Shown here piece by piece: positions 9,829 to 19,242 of a stretch of DNA of 46,825 bases. Position 1 is the stretch's first letter. Each line of letters begins with the position of its first letter. The notes under the pieces were generated by a model. It was not told the origin of the DNA and did not search any database. It worked only from the letters and a program-made list of their open reading frames with translations. The position numbers and the translations under genes are program-made. Location of the stretch: contig JARFRF010000029.1 of assembly GCA_029287395.1 (NCBI GenBank), forward strand, positions 1 through 46,825, read 5' to 3'. The DNA comes from Methyloceanibacter sp. (GTDB taxonomy: Bacteria > Pseudomonadota > Alphaproteobacteria > Rhizobiales > Methyloligellaceae).

Positions 9829-10974
9829 CTAGCCTGCCTTTGCAAACCGCACTTTCAGGCTACGGACATTACTTGGCGGTGCCGGGATCTGTTTCAAGAA
9901 TGGTGCGTCCTCGTCGGGGCCGAGCTCGGCAGCGCCAACTTCGGTTGTCCATTCCGAGATCTCCTCACCGTTCTCATCGCGAAGCACGATGATTACGGTC
10001 GGCACGCTCATGGCCGCGGAGCCGGTATTGCGGACGCTCCCCTGAACCTCAAGAACATTCTGGCCGCTTGCATTCGTCCAGCCGTAGCGGACACCCTCGA
10101 ACTGTAGCCCTTGTGCACCGGCTTGCATCCCGAGCGCAGAGTAAAGATGAGAGGCGCCGGGGAGAATGGAGACGGTCGTCTGAGGTGCGAGGAAGAATAA
10201 GCCAAGCACGCCAAGGACGATCACGCCGAGGATACCCCAGCCGATTGCAACAACTGGTGGCTTCTTCTTTTGCGTCTCGGCGCTCGCCGTGGCCAGGGAC
10301 TCGCCGAAGGCTTCAGCCGCCAAATTCGCGTCTGCCGCTGCGGGACTGTCATCGATCCCTGGGAAAGCTGCGTCGAACGACGCATCCGCCTCGGCCGATG
10401 ACGAACCGGGAGCACCCTGGTCCTGCGGCGGCGCCATTCCGGGCGGTGGCGGCATCTCTGGGGCGGGCGCCTCACTTGCCGGCTTGCTCTTGCCCATCAG
10501 CTTGCCAAAGAGGCCACCCTTTGTTGCCGCTTCTGGTTCGGGCGGTGACGGCGGCGCGGCAGGTCCTGCCTCGCCGACCGGCGGAAATCCTGCAGGGGCC
10601 GCTGCGCCTGGCGGCACCTGTGGCGGCATCTCTGGCGGCGGCGCAGCCTGAGGCGGGGCTTGCGGGGGTACAGCAATGCCGGGCGGCGGAGCCGATGACG
10701 GCGGCGTTGGAGCGGCCGCCGGCGTTGGAGTTGGTGTGGCAGCCGGTTGCGGCGGAACGGGCGCCGCCAGCGTTGGAGGAGCGGCTGCCGGCTGAGGAGC
10801 GGCTGCCGGTTTAGGCGCGGGAGCCGGCTGCGGCGGCACCGCCTCAGCTTCGGCCGGTTGCGCCTGCCAGACGTGACCACATTTCGCGCAGCGGACTTTG
10901 CGGCCCTCAGGCGGGAAGGCCGCCTTGATTTGGTATCGCGTTCCGCACGCCGGACAAATTATCAGTGTCGCCAT
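9829..10974 (-). CDS. MJ0042-type zinc-finger protein with Pro/Ala-rich linker and DUF3426-like C-terminus
   Basis: MATLIICPACGTRYQIKAAFPPEGRKVRCAKCGHVWQA, long Pro/Ala tract, one TM, C-terminal VQGSVRNTGSAAMSVPTVIIVLRDENG. Confidence 0.85.
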   Translation of the reverse strand: MATLIICPACGTRYQIKAAFPPEGRKVRCAKCGHVWQAQPAEAEAVPPQPAPAPKPAAAPQPAAAPPTLAAPVPPQPAATPTPTPAAAPTPPSSAPPPGIAVPPQAPPQAAPPPEMPPQVPPGAAAPAGFPPVGEAGPAAPPSPPEPEAATKGGLFGKLMGKSKPASEAPAPEMPPPPGMAPPQDQGAPGSSSAEADASFDAAFPGIDDSPAAADANLAAEAFGESLATASAETQKKKPPVVAIGWGILGVIVLGVLGLFFLAPQTTVSILPGASHLYSALGMQAGAQGLQFEGVRYGWTNASGQNVLEVQGSVRNTGSAAMSVPTVIIVLRDENGEEISEWTTEVGAAELGPDEDAPFLKQIPAPPSNVRSLKVRFAKAG

Positions 10975-11111
10975 TTTGATTGCCGCAATCGCCCACTACA
11001 CCATGAATATGCGGGACGCCCCATTCGGTTACCCTATAACATTGATACAGGACGGAGAGTTCAGCATAAAGTGTCAGTATTCTGCAATGTTAAGAGACGC
11101 AAGGAAGTCGG

Positions 11112-11789
11112 TTGATCCGCTTTGACAATGTCGGACTGCGCTATGGCTCCGGACCGGAAATCTTGCGCGATGTCACCTTTCACGTTCACCCAGGCTCCTT
11201 TCACTTCCTGACGGGACCTTCTGGTGCCGGGAAAACCTCGCTTTTGCGGCTTCTGTTCATGTCGATTCGTCCTAGTAGAGGCTTAATCTTCGTTTTTGGT
11301 GAGAATCTCGCCGATCTGCCGCCTGCTGGTCGGGCTGCTCTCCGGCGCCGAATCGGGATTGTTTTTCAAGACTTTAGACTCTTGGATCATTTGACAACTT
11401 GGGAGAACGTCGCGTTGCCGCTGCGCGTCATGGGCAAGAACGAGAGCTATTATGCCGATGACGTAACCGATCTGCTGCGCTGGGTTGGGCTCGGGGATCG
11501 TATCCACGCCTATCCAGAAACGTTATCTGGCGGTGAGAAACAGCGTGCGGCGATCGCTCGGGCCGTGATCGGGCGTCCTGAACTACTTCTCGCGGATGAG
11601 CCGACGGGCAATGTGGATCCGGCCATCGGCAACCGATTGCTGCGTCTGTTCGTTGAACTAAATCGCTTGGGAACATCAGTGATCATTGCAACCCACGACT
11701 ACGGTCTTATGGACCAGCTCGACGCGCCAAGGCTTATGCTGCAAAAAGGCCGCCTTCAGGTCGCAGCACCTCAGCTCACTGCGCAGTAG
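11112..11789 (+). CDS. ftsE: Cell division ATP-binding protein
   Basis: Walker A GPSGAGKTS, LSGGEKQRAAIARA, LLADEPTGNVD; followed by ftsX. TTG start. Confidence 0.94.
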   Translation: MIRFDNVGLRYGSGPEILRDVTFHVHPGSFHFLTGPSGAGKTSLLRLLFMSIRPSRGLIFVFGENLADLPPAGRAALRRRIGIVFQDFRLLDHLTTWENVALPLRVMGKNESYYADDVTDLLRWVGLGDRIHAYPETLSGGEKQRAAIARAVIGRPELLLADEPTGNVDPAIGNRLLRLFVELNRLGTSVIIATHDYGLMDQLDAPRLMLQKGRLQVAAPQLTAQ

Positions 11790-11805
11790 AGTAGGTGAGA
11801 GAGAC

Positions 11806-12804
11806 GTGACCCTACTCAGCGACTTGAAGGGCTATCCCTGGACAAGCCTGCTCGCGGGTATTCTTCCGTCCCGCCTTGCGGCGCGGCTGCCGCAGCGCTT
11901 TCAGGCCCCTTCCTCTCAAATCGTTCCACCGGCTTCCGTAGCGGGCCGGGCACTTACAGTCGTGATCGCCATTATGACTTTCTTGGCCTGTTTGACAGCA
12001 GGCGGAGTCTATATGGTGCATCAATCCGCGAGCGCTTGGGTGGACGACATCGCAAGTGAGGTCACTATCGAGCTCAATCCGCTGGAGACGACGGATATCG
12101 AAAAAAAGATGACGTTGGTGTCACTCTTTCTGGCGAAACAGCCGGGCGTGGCCCGCGTGAAGCCGATGAGCGCAGACGAGTCGGCCAAGTTGCTCGAACC
12201 CTGGATCGGCTCAACCGCCGCGCTTTCCGCACTGCCCGTTCCGCGCCTCATCGCCGTCGAGATCGACCGTTCAGACCCGCCGGATATCCGCGCTATCCAA
12301 AAGGCGCTCGGCGAGAATTTTGAAGGTGTGACACTAGACGACCACAGACGCTGGCAGTCGGAGATCAGACTCATTACGCGATCTACTGCGCTGGGTGGCA
12401 TCGCGATCTTGGGGCTTGTGGCCGCCGCGACCATCGCAGTCATAGTGTCAGCAACGCGAAGCGCCATGGTAACAAATCGCGAGATAATCGAAGTGCTCCA
12501 CTTCGTTGGCGCCAGCGACCGCTTTATCTCCAGCGAGTTCGAACGGCATTTTTTGGGCCTCGGGGTCCGAGCCGGGTTGGTTGGCGCGATTGCGGCGGCG
12601 ATCGCGTTTCTGCTTTTACCGCTGCTCGTTAGTTTGCTCGGTGGCGGTGCCGTTACCGAAGCGGAAACCCGTCGTCTGCTAGGAAGCGGCGAGCTCGATG
12701 CCGGCGGCTACTTTCTGCTTGTGTTGATAGTCCTGGTCATCGCGGCGCTGTGCATGGTTACGTCGCGGCTTGGGGTCTTCCGCATCCTCAAGACCTATGC
12801 TTGA
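11806..12804 (+). CDS. ftsX: Cell division protein, FtsX-like permease
   Basis: Large periplasmic loop plus C-terminal TMs (LHFVGASDRFISSEFERHFLGLGVRAGLVG). GTG at 11806 preferred over track start 11686 to avoid deep overlap with ftsE. Confidence 0.9.
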   Translation: MTLLSDLKGYPWTSLLAGILPSRLAARLPQRFQAPSSQIVPPASVAGRALTVVIAIMTFLACLTAGGVYMVHQSASAWVDDIASEVTIELNPLETTDIEKKMTLVSLFLAKQPGVARVKPMSADESAKLLEPWIGSTAALSALPVPRLIAVEIDRSDPPDIRAIQKALGENFEGVTLDDHRRWQSEIRLITRSTALGGIAILGLVAAATIAVIVSATRSAMVTNREIIEVLHFVGASDRFISSEFERHFLGLGVRAGLVGAIAAAIAFLLLPLLVSLLGGGAVTEAETRRLLGSGELDAGGYFLLVLIVLVIAALCMVTSRLGVFRILKTYA

Positions 12805-12893
12805 ACGCTGGTGAGCGGGGCATGGCCGATCGGCGTTCACCGGTCTAGGCAGTCTCAATTCTGCGCGGCTCATCGCCGTGTTCGGGGTATTTT

Positions 12894-13610
12894 TTGAACG
12901 AGAGCATCAACATTGACGGAAACGACGGCAAGCCGCGTACGGAGCACTTCTATCGCTTCCGCGGCCCCATTGGCTTCGTCCGACTCATCTTTGATAGTTC
13001 CATTCTGCTTTTGGTCATGTTGATTATTGGCTTCATCGTCTTCGCCAACGGACTGGCTCGCGAGCTAAAGGAACCAGCCCATGCCTCGGACGGTATAACC
13101 GTCTTGACGGGTGGCGTCTCCCGAATCGACGACGCCATGAGGCTGATGGCTCGGAAACAGGCCCGGCGCACCCTCATTACGGGCGTCCATCATCAAACCA
13201 CTGTTGAACAGTTGAAAGACCTTACGCCGGACGGCGCGCAGTATTTCGACTGCTGCGTGGATATCGACAAGGAGGCGCTCAATACGATCGACAACGCCCG
13301 GGAAACCGCTCGCTGGGTCCGCGAGAATGGCTATGGCTCTTTGATCGTCGTCACGTCCAATTATCACATGCCGCGGGCGCTGGCTGAACTGGAGCGCGCG
13401 ATGCCAAGCATCACCCTTGTCCCCTACCCCGTTGTGGCCAACAACGTTGAGGTCGCGCGCTGGTGGGAGTTCCCCGGGACGACAAAGCTGCTCTTGTCGG
13501 AGTACTTGAAGTATTTGCCAGCTCTTGGCAGGCTTTGGGCGACCAACCTCGCGCGGTTTGCGCTGCCGGGAAAGTTTGGACCGCCAGCGGACGAACTCGA
13601 GCCCCAATAA
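12894..13610 (+). CDS. YdcF/DUF218-family membrane protein
   Basis: ITVLTGGVSRIDDAMRLM, DNARETARWVRENGYGSLIVVTSNYHMPRALAEL; TTG start. Confidence 0.88.
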   Translation: MNESINIDGNDGKPRTEHFYRFRGPIGFVRLIFDSSILLLVMLIIGFIVFANGLARELKEPAHASDGITVLTGGVSRIDDAMRLMARKQARRTLITGVHHQTTVEQLKDLTPDGAQYFDCCVDIDKEALNTIDNARETARWVRENGYGSLIVVTSNYHMPRALAELERAMPSITLVPYPVVANNVEVARWWEFPGTTKLLLSEYLKYLPALGRLWATNLARFALPGKFGPPADELEPQ

Positions 13611-13614
13611 ACCG

Positions 13615-14340
13615 ATGGTGCGCTCGATCGTTTTCGGGATTCTGTTCTATATCACGACGGCCTTGTTCGTCGTTTTTGGATTTCCGTTCTTCTTCACGCC
13701 TCGCAGCTGGTCCATGGCGGCCCTGAAGGTCCATGCCCGGACCGAGCTTTGGCTTTTGAAGCATATCGTCGGCCTGGACTTCGAGGTGCGGGGCTTGGAG
13801 AGGCTGCCGGAACCGCCGTTTCTTGTCGCATCGAAGCATCAATCCGCTTGGGAGACATTCGCGCTCATCCCCCTATTTCGCGACCCGGCGTTCTTGATGA
13901 AGCGGGAACTGTTTTGGATTCCCATACATGGCTGGTTTTCGCACAAATTCGGGATGATCCCGGTTGATCGGGATAAGGGGCCGGCTGCGTTGCGCAACAT
14001 GCTCCACCACGCCAAGGACCGCATCGCGAAGGGACGGGAAATCATAATCTTTCCCGAAGGTACCCGTCGTCCGCCAGGCGCCCCGCCCGCCTACAAAACC
14101 GGGATTGTGCTGCTCTACAATGCCTTGGACGTACCATGCGTCCCCGTCGCCTTGAACTCGGGGATGTTTTGGCCCCGCCGCACTTGGCGAAGAAAACCGG
14201 GAACAATCATTGTGGAGGTGCTGGATCCCATTCAGCCAGGGCTCCCAAAGGCCGAGTTCATGCGCCGTCTGCAGGTTGCCGTTGAGGGCGCTTCAGACCG
14301 GCTAATGGCCGAGGCGGCCGCGAACGAAGAAACCCATTAA
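13615..14340 (+). CDS. plsC: 1-acyl-sn-glycerol-3-phosphate acyltransferase
   Basis: ASKHQSAWET (HxxxxD-like block), FPEGTRRPPG, ATG at 13615 giving MVRSIVFGILFYITTALF. Confidence 0.92.
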   Translation: MVRSIVFGILFYITTALFVVFGFPFFFTPRSWSMAALKVHARTELWLLKHIVGLDFEVRGLERLPEPPFLVASKHQSAWETFALIPLFRDPAFLMKRELFWIPIHGWFSHKFGMIPVDRDKGPAALRNMLHHAKDRIAKGREIIIFPEGTRRPPGAPPAYKTGIVLLYNALDVPCVPVALNSGMFWPRRTWRRKPGTIIVEVLDPIQPGLPKAEFMRRLQVAVEGASDRLMAEAAANEETH

Positions 14341-14489
14341 CCCCTTGTTAACAATTGAAGACTTGACGCCAGGGCTAGCAAAGTTCATATTTTGTTCCAC
14401 GCCGTGAAATCGGGCGACAGAGAGCTTGAATTTGCCGTCGCTGAACCCATTTCAATGAGTAGCTTCAAGGTTAACGGGTCCAATTCTTT

Positions 14490-14921
14490 ATGTGGTTGAG
14501 TTCTTCAGGCGCTTCAGAGATTGCACCCTCCGACAATCAGACCACTGGTCCGTCGGAGGAGCCGGCGCTCGTATGCGCCGAGGCGGCCTTCGATCAGGCC
14601 TTTCATTATTGGCGCGGCGCGTCGGGACGGCGGTATCTTCACAGCGTCTATTCCCTAGTGGGTTGCCCTGCTTTGCCCCAAGCAAACTTCATCTTGGTCC
14701 GCCGCCACGAGGACGGGTCACGCGAAGCGCTCTGTTTTGGAAATACTCGCGACGATGCAATGTCGCTAAATTTGGCTCGCTTGCGCCATGAAGGGGCGAA
14801 GATCGGCGCAAATGAAGTGCATATTCACCTTCTCGCGGACACGGCCGAGGCGCGAAAATTTGTCGAGTCAGATCTGACGGCCGCGCACACACGCCAGCCG
14901 GAAGCCTCTGAGGCTGCGTGA
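14490..14921 (+). CDS. Conserved hypothetical protein
   Basis: 143 codons, coding-like composition, ASGRRYLHSVYSLVGCPALPQANFILVRRHEDGSREAL; no domain recognised with certainty. Confidence 0.6.
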   Translation: MWLSSSGASEIAPSDNQTTGPSEEPALVCAEAAFDQAFHYWRGASGRRYLHSVYSLVGCPALPQANFILVRRHEDGSREALCFGNTRDDAMSLNLARLRHEGAKIGANEVHIHLLADTAEARKFVESDLTAAHTRQPEASEAA

Positions 14922-14992
14922 TCCGCAGCGATCTACGCCGCTAAGAACGGGGCAACCGTCAGTACTGTCGTTACTGGTAGCGCGTGTCCAAG

Positions 14993-15598
14993 TTAAGTGC
15001 GCGACAACTTCTCAAGCCGTTCCTGCATTGCTTGAAGCTCAGCCTTGAGCGTATCGATATCGTCATCGCTGGCTTCAGCTGCCGGCTGCTCGATGCTCCT
15101 GGGCGAGTCTTCGCTCACCTGAGAAGCACCTGAATCTGCACCAAACGGCGTGAACATGCCGAGCGTCTTTTCAAATGTCTCGAAATTCTTGCGCACCTGC
15201 TCCTGCACCGCATCGAACGCCGCCGTTCCGAACGTATCGGCAAAACGACGCCGATACTGTTCCTGCTGTTTGGTCAGGGAGTCGAGGCTGAATTCGAGAT
15301 AGGAAGGAACGAGCATCTGCATGCCATCGCCGTAGAAGCGGATCAGCTGCCGCAAAAAGCCGATCGGCAAGAGATTGGTGCCACGGCTTTCCTGCTCAAC
15401 GATAATCTGGGTCAGCACGGCATGGGTTAAGTCTTCGCCGGTTTTTGCGTCGTAAACGACGAAATCGCGCTCCGCGCGCACCATCTCGGCGAGATCTTCC
15501 AACGTCACATAAGTGCTTGTGTCGGTGTTGTAGAGCCTCCGGTTGGCGTATTTTTTAATGATGACCGGACGGCTATCCTGGTTCGCATCCTTTGCCAC
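14993..15598 (-). CDS. phaR: Polyhydroxyalkanoate synthesis repressor
   Basis: IIKKYANRRLYNTDTSTYVTLEDLAEMVR signature; divergent from phaA. Confidence 0.95.
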   Translation of the reverse strand: MAKDANQDSRPVIIKKYANRRLYNTDTSTYVTLEDLAEMVRAERDFVVYDAKTGEDLTHAVLTQIIVEQESRGTNLLPIGFLRQLIRFYGDGMQMLVPSYLEFSLDSLTKQQEQYRRRFADTFGTAAFDAVQEQVRKNFETFEKTLGMFTPFGADSGASQVSEDSPRSIEQPAAEASDDDIDTLKAELQAMQERLEKLSRT

Positions 15599-15680
15599 GT
15601 GTGGTTTCTCCCATACCCCAAGAAACGCAGGGAATCCCCGCGCAAGCGGCTCTAAGCGCCTATCGGCAGCTGACGCTATG

Positions 15681-15692
15681 TCGCACGTGCGA
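15681..15692. promoter_or_regulatory. 12-bp perfect palindrome TCGCACGTGCGA, candidate operator in phaR-phaA intergenic region
   Basis: Exact inverted repeat between the two divergent start codons. Confidence 0.45.
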
Positions 15693-15824
15693 AAATAATT
15701 ACCACGTTAAGCGCATCGCACACCAGACACTTTGCAAGAAGCCTTGATTGGATGGGCTTGTTTGTCTTTCCAGCCGAGGTGCACTGCGGTATGACCGAGG
15801 ACGAGTTGCAGTCGGGAGGACAGA

Positions 15825-17006
15825 ATGAAAAACGCAGATATTGTGATTGTCAGCGCGGCGCGGACACCCGTTGGATCCTTTGGCGGGTCCCTTGCCGGCG
15901 TTCCGGCCCATACACTGGGCGAGACAGCCATTCGAGCCGCCCTTGAGCGCGCCGACGTGGATGCGAATGACGTCGACGAAGTGATTATGGGGCAGGTGCT
16001 CACGGCCGGCCAAGGTCAGAACCCGGCCCGCCAGGCGGCCATGGCGGCTGGCGTTCCAAAAGAGGCCACGGCCTGGGGTGTCAACCAAGTCTGCGGTTCG
16101 GGCCTCCGCTCGGTGGCACTGGGTGCACAGCAGATCGCGCTCGGCGATGCCGACATCGTGGTTGCGGGCGGTCAGGAGAACATGAGCATGTCTCCGCACG
16201 TCGCGAACCTGCGGAACGGGCATAAGATGGGCGACGTCAAGTTCATCGACTCCATGATCAAGGACGGCCTCTGGGAAGCCTTCAACGGGTACCACATGGG
16301 TAATACTGCGGAGAACGTCGCCAAGCAGTGGCAGCTGACCCGCGACGAACAGGACACCTTCGCGGTCGCCTCTCAGAACAAGGCGGAAGCAGCTAAGAAG
16401 GGCGGCAAGTTCAAGGACGAAATTGCACCCGTAACCATCAAGACCCGCAAGGGCGAGGTGGTCGTGGACGAGGACGAGTACATCCGCGAAGGGGCTACCG
16501 TCGAGGGCGTCGGCAAATTGCGCCCCGCCTTCGACAAGGAAGGTACCGTGACCGCGGGCAACGCGTCGGGCATCAATGACGGTGCGGCCGCCGTCGTTCT
16601 AATGACCGCGGACGAGGCCAAGAAGCGCGGTCTCACGCCGCTGGCCCGGGTGGCCTCCTGGGCCGTCGCCGGCGTAGATCCGACGATCATGGGCACGGGA
16701 CCCATTCCCGCCTCCCGCAAAGCTCTGGAAAAGGCCGGCTGGAAGGTCGCCGATCTCGACTTGGTGGAAGCCAACGAGGCCTTCGCAGCGCAAGCACTCG
16801 CCGTGAACAAAGACATGGGCTGGGACACCGAAAAGGTGAACGTGAACGGCGGCGCTATCGCCATCGGCCATCCGATCGGCGCGTCAGGCGCCAGGGTTCT
16901 CGTCACGCTGCTTCATGAGATGCAGAAGGCTGACGCAAAGAAAGGCCTGGCCACGCTATGCATCGGCGGTGGCATGGGCGTCGCTATGTGCCTTGAGCGC
17001 GACTAA
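15825..17006 (+). CDS. phaA: Acetyl-CoA C-acetyltransferase (beta-ketothiolase)
   Basis: [61 protein letters not shown]. Confidence 0.97.
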   Translation: MKNADIVIVSAARTPVGSFGGSLAGVPAHTLGETAIRAALERADVDANDVDEVIMGQVLTAGQGQNPARQAAMAAGVPKEATAWGVNQVCGSGLRSVALGAQQIALGDADIVVAGGQENMSMSPHVANLRNGHKMGDVKFIDSMIKDGLWEAFNGYHMGNTAENVAKQWQLTRDEQDTFAVASQNKAEAAKKGGKFKDEIAPVTIKTRKGEVVVDEDEYIREGATVEGVGKLRPAFDKEGTVTAGNASGINDGAAAVVLMTADEAKKRGLTPLARVASWAVAGVDPTIMGTGPIPASRKALEKAGWKVADLDLVEANEAFAAQALAVNKDMGWDTEKVNVNGGAIAIGHPIGASGARVLVTLLHEMQKADAKKGLATLCIGGGMGVAMCLERD

Positions 17007-17038
17007 GTCGACGCACTTGAAGCGAGAGAAAAATTCGT

Positions 17039-17062
17039 GTGGGGTGGCCTAGGCTGCCCCAC
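17039..17062. repeat. Inverted repeat GTGGGGtgGCCtaGGCtgCCCCAC in phaA-phaB spacer
   Basis: Arms GTGGGG/CCCCAC plus inner GCC/GGC; no T-run follows. Confidence 0.6.
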
Positions 17063-17116
17063 ATTCGGATTGGCGGTTAAAGAGACAAGCGTGGAAGCGC
17101 ACTAAGGGAGGATGCT

Positions 17117-17839
17117 ATGGGAAGGGTGGCACTTGTCACTGGTGGTACACGCGGCATAGGCGCCGCGTGCAGTAAGGCACTCAAGGACGCCGGCTATAAC
17201 GTCGCCGCCAGTTACGCCGGCAACGACGACGCCGCGAACGCCTTTAAAGCTGAAACGGGAATTTCGGTTTTCAAGTGGGACGTTGGTGACTACGCGGCCT
17301 GCGAGAAGGGCGTTGCCGCCGTGGAAGCCGAAGTCGGTCCGGTTGAGGTGCTGGTCAACAATGCCGGTATCTCTCGTGATGCCATGCTGAACAAAATGAC
17401 CGCTGAGCAGTGGTCGGAAGTTATGCGCACTAATCTGGACTCCGTCTTCAACGTGACGCGCCAGGTCATTAACGGCATGCGCGACCGCAAATTCGGTCGC
17501 ATCATCTCGATCTCCTCGATTAACGGCCAGCAGGGCATGCTCGGGCTCTCCAACTACTGCGCTGCCAAGGCCGGCATGATCGGCTTCACCCGCGCTGTTG
17601 CCTTGGAAGGCGCACGCAAGGGCATTACCGCCAACGCCATTGCGCCAGGTTATGTAGCGACGGAGCTCCTGAAGGGCGTGTCAGAGAAAGTCATGGAAGC
17701 CATCGTGGGCCAGATCCCAGTGGGCCGTCTCGGCGAAGCTGAGGAAGTGGCCCGCTGTGTTGTCTTTTTGGCTGCCGACGAAGCGGGCTGGATCACCGGC
17801 TCGACGATCAGCGTCAATGGCGGTCAGCTGGCTGACTGA
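17117..17839 (+). CDS. phaB: Acetoacetyl-CoA reductase
   Basis: VTGGTRGIGAA, NNAGISRD, SNYCAAKAGMIGFTRAVALEGA; directly follows phaA. Confidence 0.95.
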   Translation: MGRVALVTGGTRGIGAACSKALKDAGYNVAASYAGNDDAANAFKAETGISVFKWDVGDYAACEKGVAAVEAEVGPVEVLVNNAGISRDAMLNKMTAEQWSEVMRTNLDSVFNVTRQVINGMRDRKFGRIISISSINGQQGMLGLSNYCAAKAGMIGFTRAVALEGARKGITANAIAPGYVATELLKGVSEKVMEAIVGQIPVGRLGEAEEVARCVVFLAADEAGWITGSTISVNGGQLAD

Positions 17840-17882
17840 GCTCGTTGTGCGACAAGCGATACCGCGACGAAACTTGCGCCTC

Positions 17883-18344
17883 TCAAGTGCTCGATGAGCC
17901 TTCGGGCTCCCAGCCTTGGGGGGCGAGTTCGAATCTGTCGAACAAGAATCCCGGTGCGACAGTGCAACCGACCAGCGTCCACGCGCCCAGTGTTTGCGCG
18001 CTTTGCCACGCGTTGGCCGGAACGAAAGCCTGAGGATGTTCCCCGGAGAATAAATCCGCGCCAAGTGTGAATGTCTTGATCGAGCTGTTCTCGTCGGCCA
18101 CCTTCAGCAGCAGTGGCGCCCCCCGGTACCAATGCCAAGTCTCAGCCGCGTCGACACGATGCCAATGAGACACCTCACCCTCCGTCAGTAGAAACAGGAT
18201 TGCCGTTGAATGAGAGCGGCCATCAACGCCGCGCTCGTCTCGGAACGTTTCCCTGTACCACCCGCCCTCCGGGTGACGCTCCAGACCGAGATGGGTGATG
18301 ACCTCCTCGGCGCTCGGCATCGGCCCGCTTGAAGTATCGGTCAC
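17883..18344 (-). CDS. Cupin domain protein (DUF985 family)
   Basis: LGLERHPEGGWYRETFRDE, HWHRVDAAETWHWYRGAPL, CTVAPGFLFDRFELA. Confidence 0.88.
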   Translation of the reverse strand: MTDTSSGPMPSAEEVITHLGLERHPEGGWYRETFRDERGVDGRSHSTAILFLLTEGEVSHWHRVDAAETWHWYRGAPLLLKVADENSSIKTFTLGADLFSGEHPQAFVPANAWQSAQTLGAWTLVGCTVAPGFLFDRFELAPQGWEPEGSSST

Positions 18345-19114
18345 TAGAAGCGGTCCTTCCGCCGTCGGACCTCTGCAAAGACGGCTTCAGGCGACTGTCC
18401 TTCCACACCAAGTCGGGCCTGGATTGCGGGGCTAGCTGCACGCAGGAACGGGTTCGTGGCTAGCTCCTGCCCGATCGTGGTGGGCAATGACGGGTGGCCC
18501 TTCGCATCGTTGGCCGCAACTTCTCTAGCCCGGGCCTGCAAGGCCTCATTCTCCGGCTCGACGGTCAGCGCGAACCGGCAATTGGCGCCCGTGTACTCGT
18601 GGCCGCAAAACACGTTGGTCTCGGGCGGCAACGCCGCCAACTTCGACAGGGAACGCCACATCGTCGTCGCGTCGCCTTCGAGGAGTTTGCCGCAGCCCAC
18701 GGAAAACAGCGTGTCGCCCACGAAGACGACGCCTTGTTCCGGAAAATAGTAGCTCACGTGACCGCGTGTATGACCCGCCGTATCGATGACCGTGGCCTTG
18801 GCGCGCCCAACGGAGACGGTGTCGCCCTCCCCCACTTCTTCGTCGAGCCCCTGAATGAGGCCAGCTTCCCGGGCGGGCCCAAAAACCGTGCAGCCATATT
18901 TGTTCTTCAGCGCCGCTATACCGGCCGTGTGGTCGGCATGATGATGGGTGACAAGGATTTCCGACAGCCGCCAGCCTTTCTCGGCGAGTGCCGCCGCAAT
19001 CGGACCAGCCTCTGGTGCATCGATAGCAGCGGTCGCGCCCGTATCAGGATCATGAATTAGAACTCCGTAATTGTCGGCGCGTGTGGGAAACTGAAATATC
19101 TCAAGTTCGGCCAT
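18344..19114 (-). CDS. gloB: Hydroxyacylglutathione hydrolase (glyoxalase II)
   Basis: VTHHHADHTAG metal motif, DTAGHTRGHVSYYF, FCGHEYTGANCRFALTVEP. Confidence 0.95.
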   Translation of the reverse strand: MAELEIFQFPTRADNYGVLIHDPDTGATAAIDAPEAGPIAAALAEKGWRLSEILVTHHHADHTAGIAALKNKYGCTVFGPAREAGLIQGLDEEVGEGDTVSVGRAKATVIDTAGHTRGHVSYYFPEQGVVFVGDTLFSVGCGKLLEGDATTMWRSLSKLAALPPETNVFCGHEYTGANCRFALTVEPENEALQARAREVAANDAKGHPSLPTTIGQELATNPFLRAASPAIQARLGVEGQSPEAVFAEVRRRKDRF

Positions 19115-19242
19115 TTGGTTCTCTGGATTACAGTATGGAGGGTGCGGTTTTGTCTTACTCTGGACCCTACTCCGCTCCTCTGACGATTGAAACCGGCCCT
19201 CGCGCGAACCAACTGTAGACGCGCCAAGGGTAGACTAACGCC

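Noticed and set aside
10068-10814. 248-aa plus-strand ORF opposite the MJ0042 protein
   Set aside because: Arg/Ala/Pro-rich shadow of the low-complexity Pro/Ala repeat; no start context or motif support.
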